Of a DNA stretch of 64,000 nucleotides, positions 29,229 through 39,768 are shown one piece after another (positions within the stretch are counted from its first letter, which is position 1; the number at the start of each line of letters is the position of its first letter). The stretch spans positions 1,984,001 through 2,048,000 of the forward strand of contig NZ_CP088294.1 of assembly GCF_024666525.1 (NCBI RefSeq). The letters run 5' to 3'. The position numbers were made by a program, and so were the translations under genes. Origin of the DNA: Pseudomonas sp. J452 (lineage in GTDB: Bacteria; Pseudomonadota; Gammaproteobacteria; Pseudomonadales; Pseudomonadaceae). The notes under the pieces were generated by a model. The model saw only the letters and a program-made list of their open reading frames with translations, searched no databases and had not been told where the DNA came from.

Positions 29229-30232
29229 GGACGATTTCTCACATCGATGACTGTGTTGAACGCGCGCCGCAGGCGGCGATCGGCAATGGCATTCAACTGG
29301 TTGCTGGCAAGATTGGCGATAGTGAAAGCCTGAGTGTTGGCCTGGTCGGCGACCTCGTCCGGGCTGGACATGACCAGGCTGATCTGCAGGCGACTAACCT
29401 GGCTGCGCAGATCTTCGGTATTCAAGGTGTCACCGTTGTACCAATTGATCGTGCCGCCTGGTTCATTGCCATTTGAATCAATGCCATAGAGCACCTGGAA
29501 GTTGTCCACGTCGGCGATCATCGGGTCATCGCCTTTGTACAGGGTGGGCCGATTGTTGTTGGTCGGGTCGTCTCTGACCGCGTACTGGTGTTCGGTAATC
29601 CGCAGAAATTCGGTGTGCTCAGTGGTGGCCATGGTGCTCAGGTCGGGCGCTGGACCGTTATTGAAACCTTTCAGGTTGCTGATGGAATATTTGTTGGGGA
29701 ATTCGACCTCGGTCGCTGGGTCGGCATTGTCGCTGGGTGCGGAAACATCCGCAGTGAAGATGGCGACAGCCTCGCAGTCGGTCAGAACGAACTCGTAACG
29801 TTCGCCTGCAGTGAAGCCGACGCCGGGGCCGGTAATGATGGTGGTATCGGGGAAGGTCTCGACCAGGCGAATGCGCGCAGGCGCTGCGTGGCGCACAAGC
29901 AGAGTGTCGTTGTCGGTGCCTGCCCCTTCAACCTGGTCGCCCATGGCATCCAGTGGGAAGGTTCGGCTGGACCTTTCCAGGCTTTCCATGTCGGGTGAGG
30001 CGCAGCCCTGGTAGCCGGTTCTACGGAAGTCGCGCTTGACCATGTCCAGGGCGATGCGGCCATTCTCTTGCAGGCGGGCGAGGGCAGAGTTGGCGCGGTC
30101 GGTGGTATTGCTGTTGATGAATAACTGCAGAATGCCGAGCAGAAGGAAGGAGCTGAGCAGCAGGGTAACCATCAGCTCGATCAGGCTCAGGCCCTGCTGC
30201 CGGCCACGGGGCGTCAGGATTATGCCATTCAT
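29225..30232 (-). CDS. pilW: Type IV pilus minor pilin PilW
   Basis: A 335-residue minor pilin. The leader ends RGRQQG and the mature helix starts LSLIELMVTLLLSSFLLLGI, with Glu5 present. A conserved MVKRDFRRTGYQGC segment follows at about residue 65. The start at 30232 gives a short basic leader; the open frame extends to 30421, but that extension would precede the leader with Tyr/Gln-rich sequence read through from pilV. It overlaps pilV by 4 bp. Confidence 0.9.
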   Translation of the reverse strand: MNGIILTPRGRQQGLSLIELMVTLLLSSFLLLGILQLFINSNTTDRANSALARLQENGRIALDMVKRDFRRTGYQGCASPDMESLERSSRTFPLDAMGDQVEGAGTDNDTLLVRHAAPARIRLVETFPDTTIITGPGVGFTAGERYEFVLTDCEAVAIFTADVSAPSDNADPATEVEFPNKYSISNLKGFNNGPAPDLSTMATTEHTEFLRITEHQYAVRDDPTNNNRPTLYKGDDPMIADVDNFQVLYGIDSNGNEPGGTINWYNGDTLNTEDLRSQVSRLQISLVMSSPDEVADQANTQAFTIANLASNQLNAIADRRLRRAFNTVIDVRNRP

Positions 30233-30732
30233 AGGGTTGCACTCAGGATATAGGAGCATTGGCCTTCTACGTCGTCTTCGTTGCATGTATTCAGGTCGCT
30301 GGTCTTGGGATCCCGCCAGGTATTGAGATCCTGCCAGGTAATAGTCACCGTCAGGGTGTTGCCAGTCTGCTGTATCGCGCCACTGAGCCCGGCCTGCTCC
30401 AGTTGGGTTTTCCATTCCCACAGATCGAGCTGTGCCGTAGCGGTCGCCGTGCAGCCCGTGTCCTTGCAGCCTGGATCATCCACGTCATCCGCCGTATCCG
30501 CTGCTGCGATGTCATAGTTACCATTTGTGGCCGTGGCTGCGTTTAAACGCATGCGTTCGATGATGTCGTAGGCCAGCCAGGTGGCCTGGCTGCGTACGGC
30601 GGCGCTCTGGTTGGACTTCATGCTGGTCATCATCAGGCTGGCCATGCCAAACAGGCCAATGGCCAGAATCAGCAAGGCGAACAGCACTTCGATGATGCTG
30701 AAGCCGCGTTGTTTTCTTGCGCTTATGGGCAT
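30229..30732 (-). CDS. pilV: Type IV pilus minor pilin PilV
   Basis: A 167-residue prepilin: MPISARKQRG, then FSIIEVLFALLILAIGLFGMASLMM, with Glu5. AAVRSQATWLAYDIIERMRLN is the usual PilV post-helix segment. Cys pairs near the C-terminus (PGCKDTGC, NTCNEDDVEGQC) suggest disulfides. It overlaps fimU by 10 bp and pilW by 4 bp, so the operon is strongly coupled. Confidence 0.92.
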   Translation of the reverse strand: MPISARKQRGFSIIEVLFALLILAIGLFGMASLMMTSMKSNQSAAVRSQATWLAYDIIERMRLNAATATNGNYDIAAADTADDVDDPGCKDTGCTATATAQLDLWEWKTQLEQAGLSGAIQQTGNTLTVTITWQDLNTWRDPKTSDLNTCNEDDVEGQCSYILSATL

Positions 30733-31238
30733 ACGACATCTCCCGGATTGCCTTTGCTGATACGGCTTTGCCCAGCAGTGTTGAGTCGAACCTGGCGGGA
30801 GCTGGCCGCGCCGCGCGTATCGCAGATCGCCAGCATGGCCGTGGCATCTAGCGTGCCATCGGCCAGAAAGCTGATGACGCCATTGACCCCGCGAATGGTG
30901 TTGTCATTGCTGACTGCGGGCATGACTCGCACTACCGCTTCGGAAGCGTCTTTGATGCCATCCCCGTTAGTGTCGCGGAAGAGAATGGCGCCATCTTCCC
31001 AGTTGTTGGTGTCGCAGGTGGCTTGATCGGTACTGCCACAGACGCCAGAACTAACCCGATTGGTTACTGCCTCGCTGCGCGCCAGTTGCATCAAACCTTG
31101 CAGCTGATTCACCTGGGTAGAGATGCGGCCGTTCTGCATCATGCCGTTGAACTGGGGGATGCCATAGCTGGCGATCACCGCGATGAGGGCGATCACGATC
31201 ATCATTTCTATCAGGGTAAATCCACTACTTTTGCGCAT
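30723..31238 (-). CDS. fimU: Type IV pilus minor pilin FimU (GspH-like)
   Basis: A 171-residue GspH/FimU-type pseudopilin: leader MRKSSG, then FTLIEMMIVIALIAVIASYGIPQ, with Glu5. QVNQLQGLMQLARSEAVTNR is the conserved post-helix region, and WEDGAILFRDTNGDG the GspH core. It is the first gene of fimU-pilV-pilW-pilX-pilY1-pilE. The 100-bp gap after fimT probably holds the operon promoter; in P. aeruginosa it is activated by AlgR, but I could not find a convincing AlgR box. Confidence 0.92.
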   Translation of the reverse strand: MRKSSGFTLIEMMIVIALIAVIASYGIPQFNGMMQNGRISTQVNQLQGLMQLARSEAVTNRVSSGVCGSTDQATCDTNNWEDGAILFRDTNGDGIKDASEAVVRVMPAVSNDNTIRGVNGVISFLADGTLDATAMLAICDTRGAASSRQVRLNTAGQSRISKGNPGDVVCP

Positions 31239-31338
31239 GACACAGGCTTCCCTTTTTTCCTGCCCCTAAACCTACAGGAGGACGCAGGGAAGACCAGTTC
31301 TGTGGGATGGGCGTGCCGGATGTCGCGACGAGATGCAC

Positions 31339-31854
31339 TTAACTGCAACGAGCCTGAGGCATGGGTGGCTGGACGCGCGGTCGGCCTGTGACGCTCACCA
31401 CAATTTGCCGGGTAGGGGTGGTTTTGTGGCAGAGGGTGAATGTGCCATTGAGGGCCAGGGTGGTGCCGTCGTTGGCGAAGCTGATGCGGGTGCGGCTGCG
31501 AAAACTGGACCAGCGCCAGGAATAGTCTTCTGGAATGGCCAGCTTCTGCAGCAAGACCTCTCCAGCATCCAGTTGGCCGTTAGCGTTCGGATCGGAGAAA
31601 ACCAGGAGGTCATTTTGCCAGGTCGTGCTGCTCGAACAGCTCAGTTCGCCGTTGCACAAGCTGGTGCTTATCCGCGAGAAAACTGCCTGGCTACGGGCAT
31701 AATGGAGCGCGCCAAGCATGTTGTTGGTTGTTGCGCGCTGAGCCATTTGCTGACGCAAATGGGCAAGGTGAGGTATGCCGATGCTGGCTAGGTAAATGAA
31801 AACTGCCAAACAGATCAGCAGTTCCAACAGGGTGTGTCCATGGCTATTTTTCAT
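31339..31854 (-). CDS. fimT: FimT-type GspH pseudopilin
   Basis: A 171-residue protein starting MKNSHGHTLLELLICLAVFIYLASIGIP. The processing site reads G-HTLLE instead of G-FTLIE, with Glu5 kept. ATTNNMLGALHYARSQAVF and WQNDLLVFSDPNANGQLD are GspH-domain features parallel to FimU. In other pseudomonads FimT binds DNA during natural transformation; basic residues in the tail (KTTPTRQIVVSVTGRPRVQ) fit that. The promoter must lie in the 32 bp shared with thiO or inside thiO. Confidence 0.85.
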   Translation of the reverse strand: MKNSHGHTLLELLICLAVFIYLASIGIPHLAHLRQQMAQRATTNNMLGALHYARSQAVFSRISTSLCNGELSCSSSTTWQNDLLVFSDPNANGQLDAGEVLLQKLAIPEDYSWRWSSFRSRTRISFANDGTTLALNGTFTLCHKTTPTRQIVVSVTGRPRVQPPMPQARCS

Positions 31855-31886
31855 TACAGCGTCCTTGCTGTAAGTGGGGTGAGCGA

Positions 31887-33020
31887 GTGAGTGTAGTTCA
31901 GTCGCCTGTATTGCAAGGCCGCGCCGAGAGCAATGTACTGATCGTCGGTGGTGGGGTTATCGGTGCCCTGAGTGCGCTGTTTTTGGCACAGTCGGGACTG
32001 CAGGTGAGCCTGCTTGATCGGCGTGGGATAGGGCAGGAGTCCTCCTGGGCCGGCGGCGGCATCATTTCACCGCTCTATCCCTGGCGTTACAGCTCAGCGG
32101 TGACTGCGCTGGCGAGTTGGTCACAGGGTTTTTATCCCGATCTTGGCGCCAGCCTGGAAAGCGAGACGGGGATCGATCCACAGGTTCATGCCACCGGGCT
32201 GTACTGGCTGGATCTGGAAGATGAAGAACTGGCTTTGGCCTGGGCGGAGCGTGAGGGACGAGTGTTGCTGCAACCCGGCATGGCAGAGGTTCACAAGACG
32301 TTGCCAGTGCTGGGTGGTGGGTTCGGCAAGGCGTTGCATATGCCTGGGGTGGCCAGTGTGCGCAATCCGCGTCTGCTCAAGGCTCTGCGTTTAGCCTTGG
32401 CGCAAAGAGCCAATGTCACGGTATATGAAGGCTCTGAGGTAACCGGTTTTATTCAGCAGGAAGGGCGTGTGTGGGGGGTGCGCACAGGTCAGGGCGAATT
32501 GCGCGCTGATCGTGTATTACTGACTGCCGGCGCCTGGAGTGGCGAGTTGCTGGCTACGCTTGGGCTGAGCCTTCCCGTGGTGCCGGTCAAGGGGCAGATG
32601 ATCCTCTACAAGTGCGCCGAGGACTTCCTCCCGGCCATGGTGCTTGCCAAGGGCCGCTATGCCATTCCGCGCAAGGATGGCCATATCCTGATTGGTAGCA
32701 CGCTGGAACATGCCGGATTCGACAAGACGCCCACCGAGGTTGCGTTGGCCAGTCTGAAAACCTCTGCGCAGGAGCTGTTGCCGGCACTGACTGATGCCGA
32801 GGTGGTCGGTCACTGGGCCGGGCTGCGTCCTGGGTCGCCGGAAGGCATTCCCTTTATCGGCGAGGTGGTCGAGCATCCAGGGTTGTGGTTGAACTGCGGG
32901 CACTACCGCAATGGTCTGGTGCTTGCGCCAGCGTCCTGCGAGCTGCTGAAAAATCTGATGCTGGGCGAAAGTCCGATTGTCGATCCGGCGCCTTATGCGC
33001 CGGCTGGAAGGCTGGGCTGA
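31887..33020 (+). CDS. thiO: Glycine oxidase ThiO
   Basis: A 377-residue FAD oxidase that converts glycine to the iminoacetate used for the thiazole of thiamine. The dinucleotide motif VLIVGGGVIGALSALFLAQSG lies at about 17, SSWAGGGIISPLYPWRY at about 52, and the C-terminal GLRPGSPEGIPFIGEV is typical of ThiO. It starts with GTG (GTGAGTGTAG). The position between fimT and pilR is the same as in P. aeruginosa (PA4548). It ends 3 bp from the convergent pilR. Confidence 0.9.
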   Translation: MSVVQSPVLQGRAESNVLIVGGGVIGALSALFLAQSGLQVSLLDRRGIGQESSWAGGGIISPLYPWRYSSAVTALASWSQGFYPDLGASLESETGIDPQVHATGLYWLDLEDEELALAWAEREGRVLLQPGMAEVHKTLPVLGGGFGKALHMPGVASVRNPRLLKALRLALAQRANVTVYEGSEVTGFIQQEGRVWGVRTGQGELRADRVLLTAGAWSGELLATLGLSLPVVPVKGQMILYKCAEDFLPAMVLAKGRYAIPRKDGHILIGSTLEHAGFDKTPTEVALASLKTSAQELLPALTDAEVVGHWAGLRPGSPEGIPFIGEVVEHPGLWLNCGHYRNGLVLAPASCELLKNLMLGESPIVDPAPYAPAGRLG

Positions 33021-33023
33021 GGG

Positions 33024-34364
<1,341 letters not shown>

Positions 34365-34366
34365 GG

Positions 34367-35959
34367 TCAGCTCAGTTTGCGTGAGTGGGCGAAGGTGATG
34401 CGGAAGCAGCTGCCGCCACCTTCACGCGGTTTGTAGTCGAGGCGTGCCTGGTTGCTTTCGCACAGCTCGCGGGAAATATACAGGCCCAGACCGGTGCCCT
34501 TGTTATCGGTGGTGTAGAAGGGCTCGAAGATATGTTGTAGCTGCTCGGCGGGAATGCCGGGGCCGTCGTCGAGTACCTCGAGCACGGGGAGGTCGCTGTC
34601 CGGGTCGCGGAACAGCTTGAGCCAGACCTGGCCGAGCTGGTGTACCTGGGCGCTGTAGCGCATGCCGTTCTGCACCAGGTTGGTCAGTACCTGGGTCAGC
34701 TGGTGCGGGTCCATGCGGGTCTGCAGGCCGCTGCCGGAAGTTTCCAGATGCAGAGTCTGGTCGAGTGCCGCCGAGCTGCGAAACTCGCTGGCGAAACGAT
34801 GCAGCCAGTATTTCAGGTCCAGCAGCTGGGGTTCGGCCTGGCGCCGGCGCGACAGCTGCAGAACGTTCTCGATGACCAGGTTCATCCGCCGCGAGTGGTC
34901 CTGAATGATCTGTGCCAGGCGCCGGTCAGGCCCATCGAGGATCTCCGATTCCTGCAGCAGCTGCGCGGCGTGGCTGATGGCGCCAAGCGGGTTGCGGATT
35001 TCATGGGCGATGCCGGCAGTCAGGCGGCCCAGCGAGGCCAGCTTGAGTTGCTGGGCCTGCTGGGTGATCTGCGAGATATCTTCGAGAAACACCAGGGTGT
35101 GCATTTCCTCGCCGCGGTGCAGAGGAATGAAGCTGGGTTGCAGCAGCGGCCCATCAGGAATGGCCTGCAGGCTCTGCGGGCGCAAGGTGGGGTTGTGCAG
35201 CCATTGCTGCAGCCGTCGAACCAGCTCCGGGCAGTGCGGGTCGAGGACTTTGCCCGTCAGCTCGTTGCGTCCGAGCAAGGTCAGGGCGCCCTGGTTGGCC
35301 AGCACCACACGGTGCTGATCGTCCAGCACCAGGATGCCGGTGCGCATGCGCTGCAAGATCAGTGCGTTGAGGGCTTCCAGGCTGGCGACATCGACCGCCC
35401 GTTGTTCGGCGAGCTGTTCGCTTTGCTGCAGGCGCCGGCTCAAGCCCTGTAGGAATATGGCGGCGGCGAAGCACAAGGCGCCGAGTGCGCCCGCCTGCAC
35501 ATACTGGCTGGCGGCTGCCGGGCGGCTGAAGCTCAGGTAAAAGGTCAGGTAGATCATGCCAATGGCCGCGACAGCCGCGATCAGCAGGCCGACCCGGCCG
35601 CGTAGCAAGATGTTGGCAATGGCCACTGAAACGATTAGCAGGTTACCGATGCCGCTGGGCGTACCTCCTGCCGCGTAGAACAGCGCCACCAGCAGGATGA
35701 CGTCGGCCAGCGCCAGGCTGAACACCTGCAGCAGGTGGCGTGGCCGCTGCATCAGAACGGCGATCAGGATGTTGATGATCAGGTAGGCCCAGCTGCCATC
35801 GCGGAACAGTCCCGCGTGGGCCAGGTTGAGCAGATCCTCGTCCAGGTCGCTGGAGATCAACAGCACCAGAGCCAGGCCAACGGTTACCCGATAAAGATGG
35901 TACAGGCGCAGGACGCGGCGGCCATGGACACCTTCGAGGGTCATGGCATCAGCGTTCAC
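34367..35959 (-). CDS. pilS: Type IV pilus sensor kinase PilS
   Basis: A 530-residue histidine kinase with about six membrane helices (20-180), a PAS domain (about 190-300), the H-box LTAGIAHEIRNPLGAISHAA (His about 325), N-box NLVQNGMRYSA and G-boxes DDGPGIPAEQ and GTGLGLYISREL. It senses major pilin in the membrane and phosphorylates PilR. The start overlaps the PP0621-family gene by 11 bp, so all three are cotranscribed. Confidence 0.95.
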   Translation of the reverse strand: MNADAMTLEGVHGRRVLRLYHLYRVTVGLALVLLISSDLDEDLLNLAHAGLFRDGSWAYLIINILIAVLMQRPRHLLQVFSLALADVILLVALFYAAGGTPSGIGNLLIVSVAIANILLRGRVGLLIAAVAAIGMIYLTFYLSFSRPAAASQYVQAGALGALCFAAAIFLQGLSRRLQQSEQLAEQRAVDVASLEALNALILQRMRTGILVLDDQHRVVLANQGALTLLGRNELTGKVLDPHCPELVRRLQQWLHNPTLRPQSLQAIPDGPLLQPSFIPLHRGEEMHTLVFLEDISQITQQAQQLKLASLGRLTAGIAHEIRNPLGAISHAAQLLQESEILDGPDRRLAQIIQDHSRRMNLVIENVLQLSRRRQAEPQLLDLKYWLHRFASEFRSSAALDQTLHLETSGSGLQTRMDPHQLTQVLTNLVQNGMRYSAQVHQLGQVWLKLFRDPDSDLPVLEVLDDGPGIPAEQLQHIFEPFYTTDNKGTGLGLYISRELCESNQARLDYKPREGGGSCFRITFAHSRKLS

Positions 35960-36188
35960 CGGAGCTGGCGTCCTGCTCTAAGTGGGCCTGGCTGCAATAC
36001 CAGCGCTGCGCGTCGGCCAGCGCCGTGTCGCGCGGGACATGCACACCGCAGTGCGCGCAACGCACCATTGGTGGCGCACTGGGTTCTGCCGTGTCAGCTT
36101 GGGGCTTGCTGCTGGCGGGGCGATTGAAACGCCGCCACAGCCAGACGGCAGCGGCAATCAGGGCAATCCAGAACAACAGACGGAACAT
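35949..36188 (-). CDS. PP0621 family small membrane protein
   Basis: A 79-residue protein: one N-terminal membrane helix (MFRLLFWIALIAAAVWLWRRF), a Pro-rich linker, and a C-terminal zinc-ribbon-like segment with C-x2-C (VRCAHCGVHVPRD) and a later Cys in WYCSQAHLEQD. It matches the PP0621 family, which lies next to pilS in pseudomonads. The ATG at 36188 places the helix at the N-terminus. Function unknown; the overlap with pilS hints at a link to that system. Confidence 0.85.
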   Translation of the reverse strand: MFRLLFWIALIAAAVWLWRRFNRPASSKPQADTAEPSAPPMVRCAHCGVHVPRDTALADAQRWYCSQAHLEQDASSGER

Positions 36189-36367
36189 GGCGCACTCTTC
36201 TTGTTGGCAGGCGGCCAGTGTAGCCAAGGTCAATGCCCGGGCGCAGCAGATAAAGCGTGCCTGTGGCGAGCAAGAAAGTTCTGTCGGTTTTGTTTCGCAG
36301 GTAAATAGCCGGCAATGGCGTCGAGCGGGAACAGGCCCTAGGGGGGCAGTACTTTTTCGCCAGCAAC

Positions 36368-36479
36368 AAAAAACCCGCCGAAGCGGGTTTTTCTCAGACC
36401 ATTCCGACATCCTGTCAGCTGCCGTCCTGGCGATGGTCGATCATCCTTGATCCTGCTGCGCGTCCTGCGCTGCAGTGAT
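36368..36479 (-). ncRNA. RsmX/Y/Z-type CsrA/RsmA-sequestering sRNA candidate
   Basis: On the minus strand, hairpins GCGCAGGACGCGC (36470-36458), GATCAAGGATGATC (36452-36439), GCCAGGACGGC (36431-36421) and GACAGGATGTC (36416-36406) each show AGGA in the loop. Another GGA lies near 36402, and the RNA ends at AACCCGC-CGAA-GCGGGTT with a U6 tract. A -10 (TAATCT, 36491-36486) predicts a start near 36479 and a transcript of about 112 nt. This is the layout of RsmX/Y/Z, decoys that titrate RsmA under GacS/GacA. It occupies the 451-bp gap between the divergent PP0621 gene and polB. I recognise the class but cannot say which member. Confidence 0.8.
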
Positions 36480-36535
36480 GTAGCTAGATTAGTGACTGCC
36501 GCTGGCTTGCGACAGGGCGGATCGCAGCTTGCCCG

Positions 36536-36553
36536 TGTAAGCCTTTGGCTATT
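36536..36553 (-). promoter_or_regulatory. GacA-type upstream activating site (half-conserved)
   Basis: Read on the minus strand, AATAGCCAAAGGCTTACA keeps the right half of the GacA site TGTAAG-N6-CTTACA exactly and the left half poorly. Its centre is about 65 bp upstream of the predicted sRNA start, the usual distance for rsmX/Y/Z promoters. Confidence 0.5.
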
Positions 36554-36666
36554 CGTGACTCGACTGGGGTGTGTTGCCATTGCACGCCGGGCTGCGACTA
36601 AGCACAGCGAATACTCAGCTGTGCCAGTAGAATTGCGCCGTGAAACAGATTTCCGAGGTTGCAAGG

Positions 36667-39027
36667 GTGGAACTACAGCAGGGCTTTGTCCTGACCCGGC
36701 ACTGGCGCGATACGCCGGCCGGCACGCAGGTCGAGTTCTGGCTGGCGACCGACACCGGCCCGCGCCTGGTGCGCCTGCCGTATCAGCCCTCGGTGGCCTT
36801 CATTCCGGCTGAGCAACGGGCGCGCGCCGAAACGTTGCTGCAAGGCGCGCGCGGGGCGGAGCTGCGCGAGCTGGGGCTGTGCGATTTCCACCATCGCCCC
36901 GTGCTCGGCCTGTACTGCCAGCAGCACCGCCAGCTGATCAACCTCGACAAGCAGTTGCGCAAGGCCGGCGTCGATGTCTACGAGGCCGATGTGCGCCCGC
37001 CGGAGCGCTACCTGATGGAGCGCTTCATCACCGCGCCGCTGCTGTTCGGCGGCACGCCGGATGAGGGCGGCATGCTGCTCGAGGCGCAACTCAAACCCGT
37101 GGCGGATTACCGCCCACCATTGCGCCTGGTCTCCCTCGATATCGAAACCACCGAGCATGGCGAGCTGTACTCCATCGCCCTGGAAGGCTGCGGCCAGCGC
37201 CAGGTGTATATGCTCGGCCCGGCCAATGGCGACGACAGTGCCGTGGACTTCCAGCTCGACTACTGCGCCAGCCGTGCGCAGTTGCTGGAGCGCTTGAACG
37301 AGTGGCTGGCCCGGCATGATCCGGATGCGATCATCGGCTGGAACCTGGTGCAGTTCGACCTGCGCGTGCTGCACGAACATGCCCAGCGCCTCAAGGTGCC
37401 GCTGCGCCTGGGGCGTGGTGGTGACGAGATGGGCTGGCGCGAGCACGGCAGCGGCAAGCACTACTTCGCCGCGGCGGCCGGCCGCTTGATCATCGACGGC
37501 ATCGAGGCACTGCGCTCGGCGACCTGGAGCTTTCCCTCGTTCAGCCTGGAATACGTCGCCCAGACCCTGCTCGGCGAGGGCAAGTCGATCGATACGCCCT
37601 ACCAGCGCATGGATGAGATCAACCGCATGTTCGCCGAGGACAAGCCCGCCCTGGCGCGCTACAACCTCAAGGACTGCGAGCTGGTCACGCGGATCTTCGC
37701 CAAGACCGAACTGCTCACCTTCCTTCTCGAGCGCGCCGCCGTCACTGGCCTGCCGATCGACCGCAGCGGCGGCTCGGTAGCGGCTTTTACCCACCTGTAC
37801 ATGCCGCTGATGCATCGCCAGGGTTTCGTCGCGCCCAACCTTGGCGAGAAGATCCCGCAGGCCAGTCCCGGTGGCTTCGTCATGGAGTCGCGCCCCGGCC
37901 TGTACGAGTCGGTGCTGGTGCTCGACTACAAGAGCCTGTATCCGTCGATCATCCGCACCTTTCTGATCGACCCGGTGGGCCTGGTGGAAGGCCTGTGCCA
38001 CCCCGACGACAGTCAGTCGGTGCCCGGCTTTCGCGGCGCGCGCTTCTCGCGCAGCAAGCACTGCCTGCCGGCCATCGTCGCGCGCGTCTGGCAGGGCCGC
38101 GAGGCGGCCAAGCGCGAGGGCAACGCGCCACTGTCGCAGGCCCTGAAAATCATCATGAACGCCTTCTACGGCGTGCTCGGCTCCAGTGGCTGCCGCTTCT
38201 TCGACACCCGCCTGGCCTCGTCGATCACCCTGCGCGGCCACGAGATCATGCGCCGCACCCGCGAGCTGATCGAAGCCGAAGGCCATGGGGTGATCTATGG
38301 CGACACTGACTCCACCTTCGTCTGGCTCGGTCATGAGCATGCCGAAGAAGAGGCGGCGCGTATTGGCCGGGCGCTGGTGCAGCGGGTCAACCAGTGGTGG
38401 CGTGAGCATCTGCAGCAGGAATACGGCCTGCACAGCGCGCTGGAACTGCAGTTCGAGACGCACTACCGGCGCTTCCTGATGCCGACCATTCGCGGTGCGG
38501 AAGAGGGCAGCAAGAAGCGCTACGCTGGCCTGGTCAAGCGTGCCGACGGCCACGAGGAAATGGTCTACAAGGGCCTGGAAACGGTGCGCAGCGACTGGTC
38601 GCCGCTGGCCCAGCAGTTCCAGCAGGAGCTCTACCAACGCATCTTCAACCGCCAGCCCTATCAGGACTATGTGCGCGACTACGTGCGGCGCACCCTGGCC
38701 GGCGAACTGGATGAGTTGCTGATCTACCGCAAACGCCTGCGCCGCCAGCTCGGCGACTACCAGCGCAACGTGCCGCCGCATGTGCGCGCAGCGCGTCTGG
38801 CCGACGACTACAACGAGCGCCAGGGGCGGCCGCGGCAGTACCAGAACGGTGGCTGGATCAGTTACGTGATGACCCTCGCCGGGCCGGAGCCGCTGGAAAC
38901 CCGCAGCTCCCTGATCGACTACGAGCACTACCTGTCACGCCAGTTGCAACCGGTGGCCGATGCGATCCTGCCCTTCGTGGATGACGACTTCAGTCGCTTG
39001 GTCGACCGGCAGCTGGGCTTGTTTTGA
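36667..39027 (+). CDS. polB: DNA polymerase II
   Basis: A roughly 786-residue family B polymerase with proofreading. Exo I is [11 protein letters not shown] (about 158), polymerase motif [16 protein letters not shown] (about 418), motif [16 protein letters not shown] and motif [11 protein letters not shown] (about 545). In relatives it is SOS-inducible and restarts stalled forks or bypasses lesions. A GTG at 36667 has GAGG upstream and matches the [14 protein letters not shown] start of homologues; an in-frame GTG at 36640 is the alternative. No LexA box was noticed before it. It stands alone. Confidence 0.93.
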   Translation: MELQQGFVLTRHWRDTPAGTQVEFWLATDTGPRLVRLPYQPSVAFIPAEQRARAETLLQGARGAELRELGLCDFHHRPVLGLYCQQHRQLINLDKQLRKAGVDVYEADVRPPERYLMERFITAPLLFGGTPDEGGMLLEAQLKPVADYRPPLRLVSLDIETTEHGELYSIALEGCGQRQVYMLGPANGDDSAVDFQLDYCASRAQLLERLNEWLARHDPDAIIGWNLVQFDLRVLHEHAQRLKVPLRLGRGGDEMGWREHGSGKHYFAAAAGRLIIDGIEALRSATWSFPSFSLEYVAQTLLGEGKSIDTPYQRMDEINRMFAEDKPALARYNLKDCELVTRIFAKTELLTFLLERAAVTGLPIDRSGGSVAAFTHLYMPLMHRQGFVAPNLGEKIPQASPGGFVMESRPGLYESVLVLDYKSLYPSIIRTFLIDPVGLVEGLCHPDDSQSVPGFRGARFSRSKHCLPAIVARVWQGREAAKREGNAPLSQALKIIMNAFYGVLGSSGCRFFDTRLASSITLRGHEIMRRTRELIEAEGHGVIYGDTDSTFVWLGHEHAEEEAARIGRALVQRVNQWWREHLQQEYGLHSALELQFETHYRRFLMPTIRGAEEGSKKRYAGLVKRADGHEEMVYKGLETVRSDWSPLAQQFQQELYQRIFNRQPYQDYVRDYVRRTLAGELDELLIYRKRLRRQLGDYQRNVPPHVRAARLADDYNERQGRPRQYQNGGWISYVMTLAGPEPLETRSSLIDYEHYLSRQLQPVADAILPFVDDDFSRLVDRQLGLF

Positions 39028-39042
39028 GGCGGCGCTGAACCG

Positions 39043-39768
39043 TTATCTGTTCAGCTCGTACGCGCACATATTGACCGTCGTCGCCAGGTTCAGCGACTCG
39101 ATGGCGCCACAGCCGGCAATGGTGAACGGCTGGGCATTCAGCGCGATCAGCTGCTCGCGCGGCACGCCGCGCGCTTCGTTGCCGAACAGGTAGCAATCGA
39201 AGGCCTTGAAGCCGGCCGACTGCACCGGCTCACCCTGCATATCCAGGCAGGCGATGCGCGCGAAGCGCGTGCGCAGAGAGTCCAGCTGCACATCCAGCTC
39301 CAGCGGCACATGAAAAATCGCGCCCATGCTGGAGCGCACGACCTTGGGGTTGTACGGATCGACGCTGTCGGGGCTGAGCAGGCAGCGGAAATTGCCGAAC
39401 CAGGCTAGGGTGCGCAGGATGGTGCCGAGATTTCCCGGATCCTGGATTTCATGCAGGTAGATGGCCCGTTCGTTGGCTGCAGACACCGGCGGCGTCAGCG
39501 CCGCCATCGGCACCACGGCCAGAATGCCCTGTGGGGTCTGGGTATCGGCGATCTGTGCCATCTGCCGGTCGCTGATCACCTGGGTCTTGAACGGGCTCTG
39601 CCAGTGCTCGTAGGCGCCGGTCACATACAGCTGACTGCGCTGCAGCAGCGGGTTGTGCAGGGCCGCTTTCTGCAGTTCCAGCAGCAGATGCTCGCCTTCC
39701 ACCAGAAAATGCCCGAATTCGGCGCGGTACTTCTTCTGCTGCAGCTTCTTGATGTCGTCGAGTTTCAT
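39043..39768 (-). CDS. SpoU/TrmH family RNA 2'-O-methyltransferase
   Basis: A 241-residue methyltransferase with an N-terminal substrate-binding part (FLVEGEHLLLELQKA) and a SPOUT knot: motif 1 LHEIQDPGNLGTILRTLAWFG (about 129), motif 2 LFGNEARGVPREQL (about 191), motif 3 IPxxG-like IAGCGAIESLNLATTVNMCAYE. It would methylate a ribose in rRNA or tRNA; the target is not predictable. Its start overlaps the end of the FAD protein gene by one base. Confidence 0.9.
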   Translation of the reverse strand: MKLDDIKKLQQKKYRAEFGHFLVEGEHLLLELQKAALHNPLLQRSQLYVTGAYEHWQSPFKTQVISDRQMAQIADTQTPQGILAVVPMAALTPPVSAANERAIYLHEIQDPGNLGTILRTLAWFGNFRCLLSPDSVDPYNPKVVRSSMGAIFHVPLELDVQLDSLRTRFARIACLDMQGEPVQSAGFKAFDCYLFGNEARGVPREQLIALNAQPFTIAGCGAIESLNLATTVNMCAYELNR

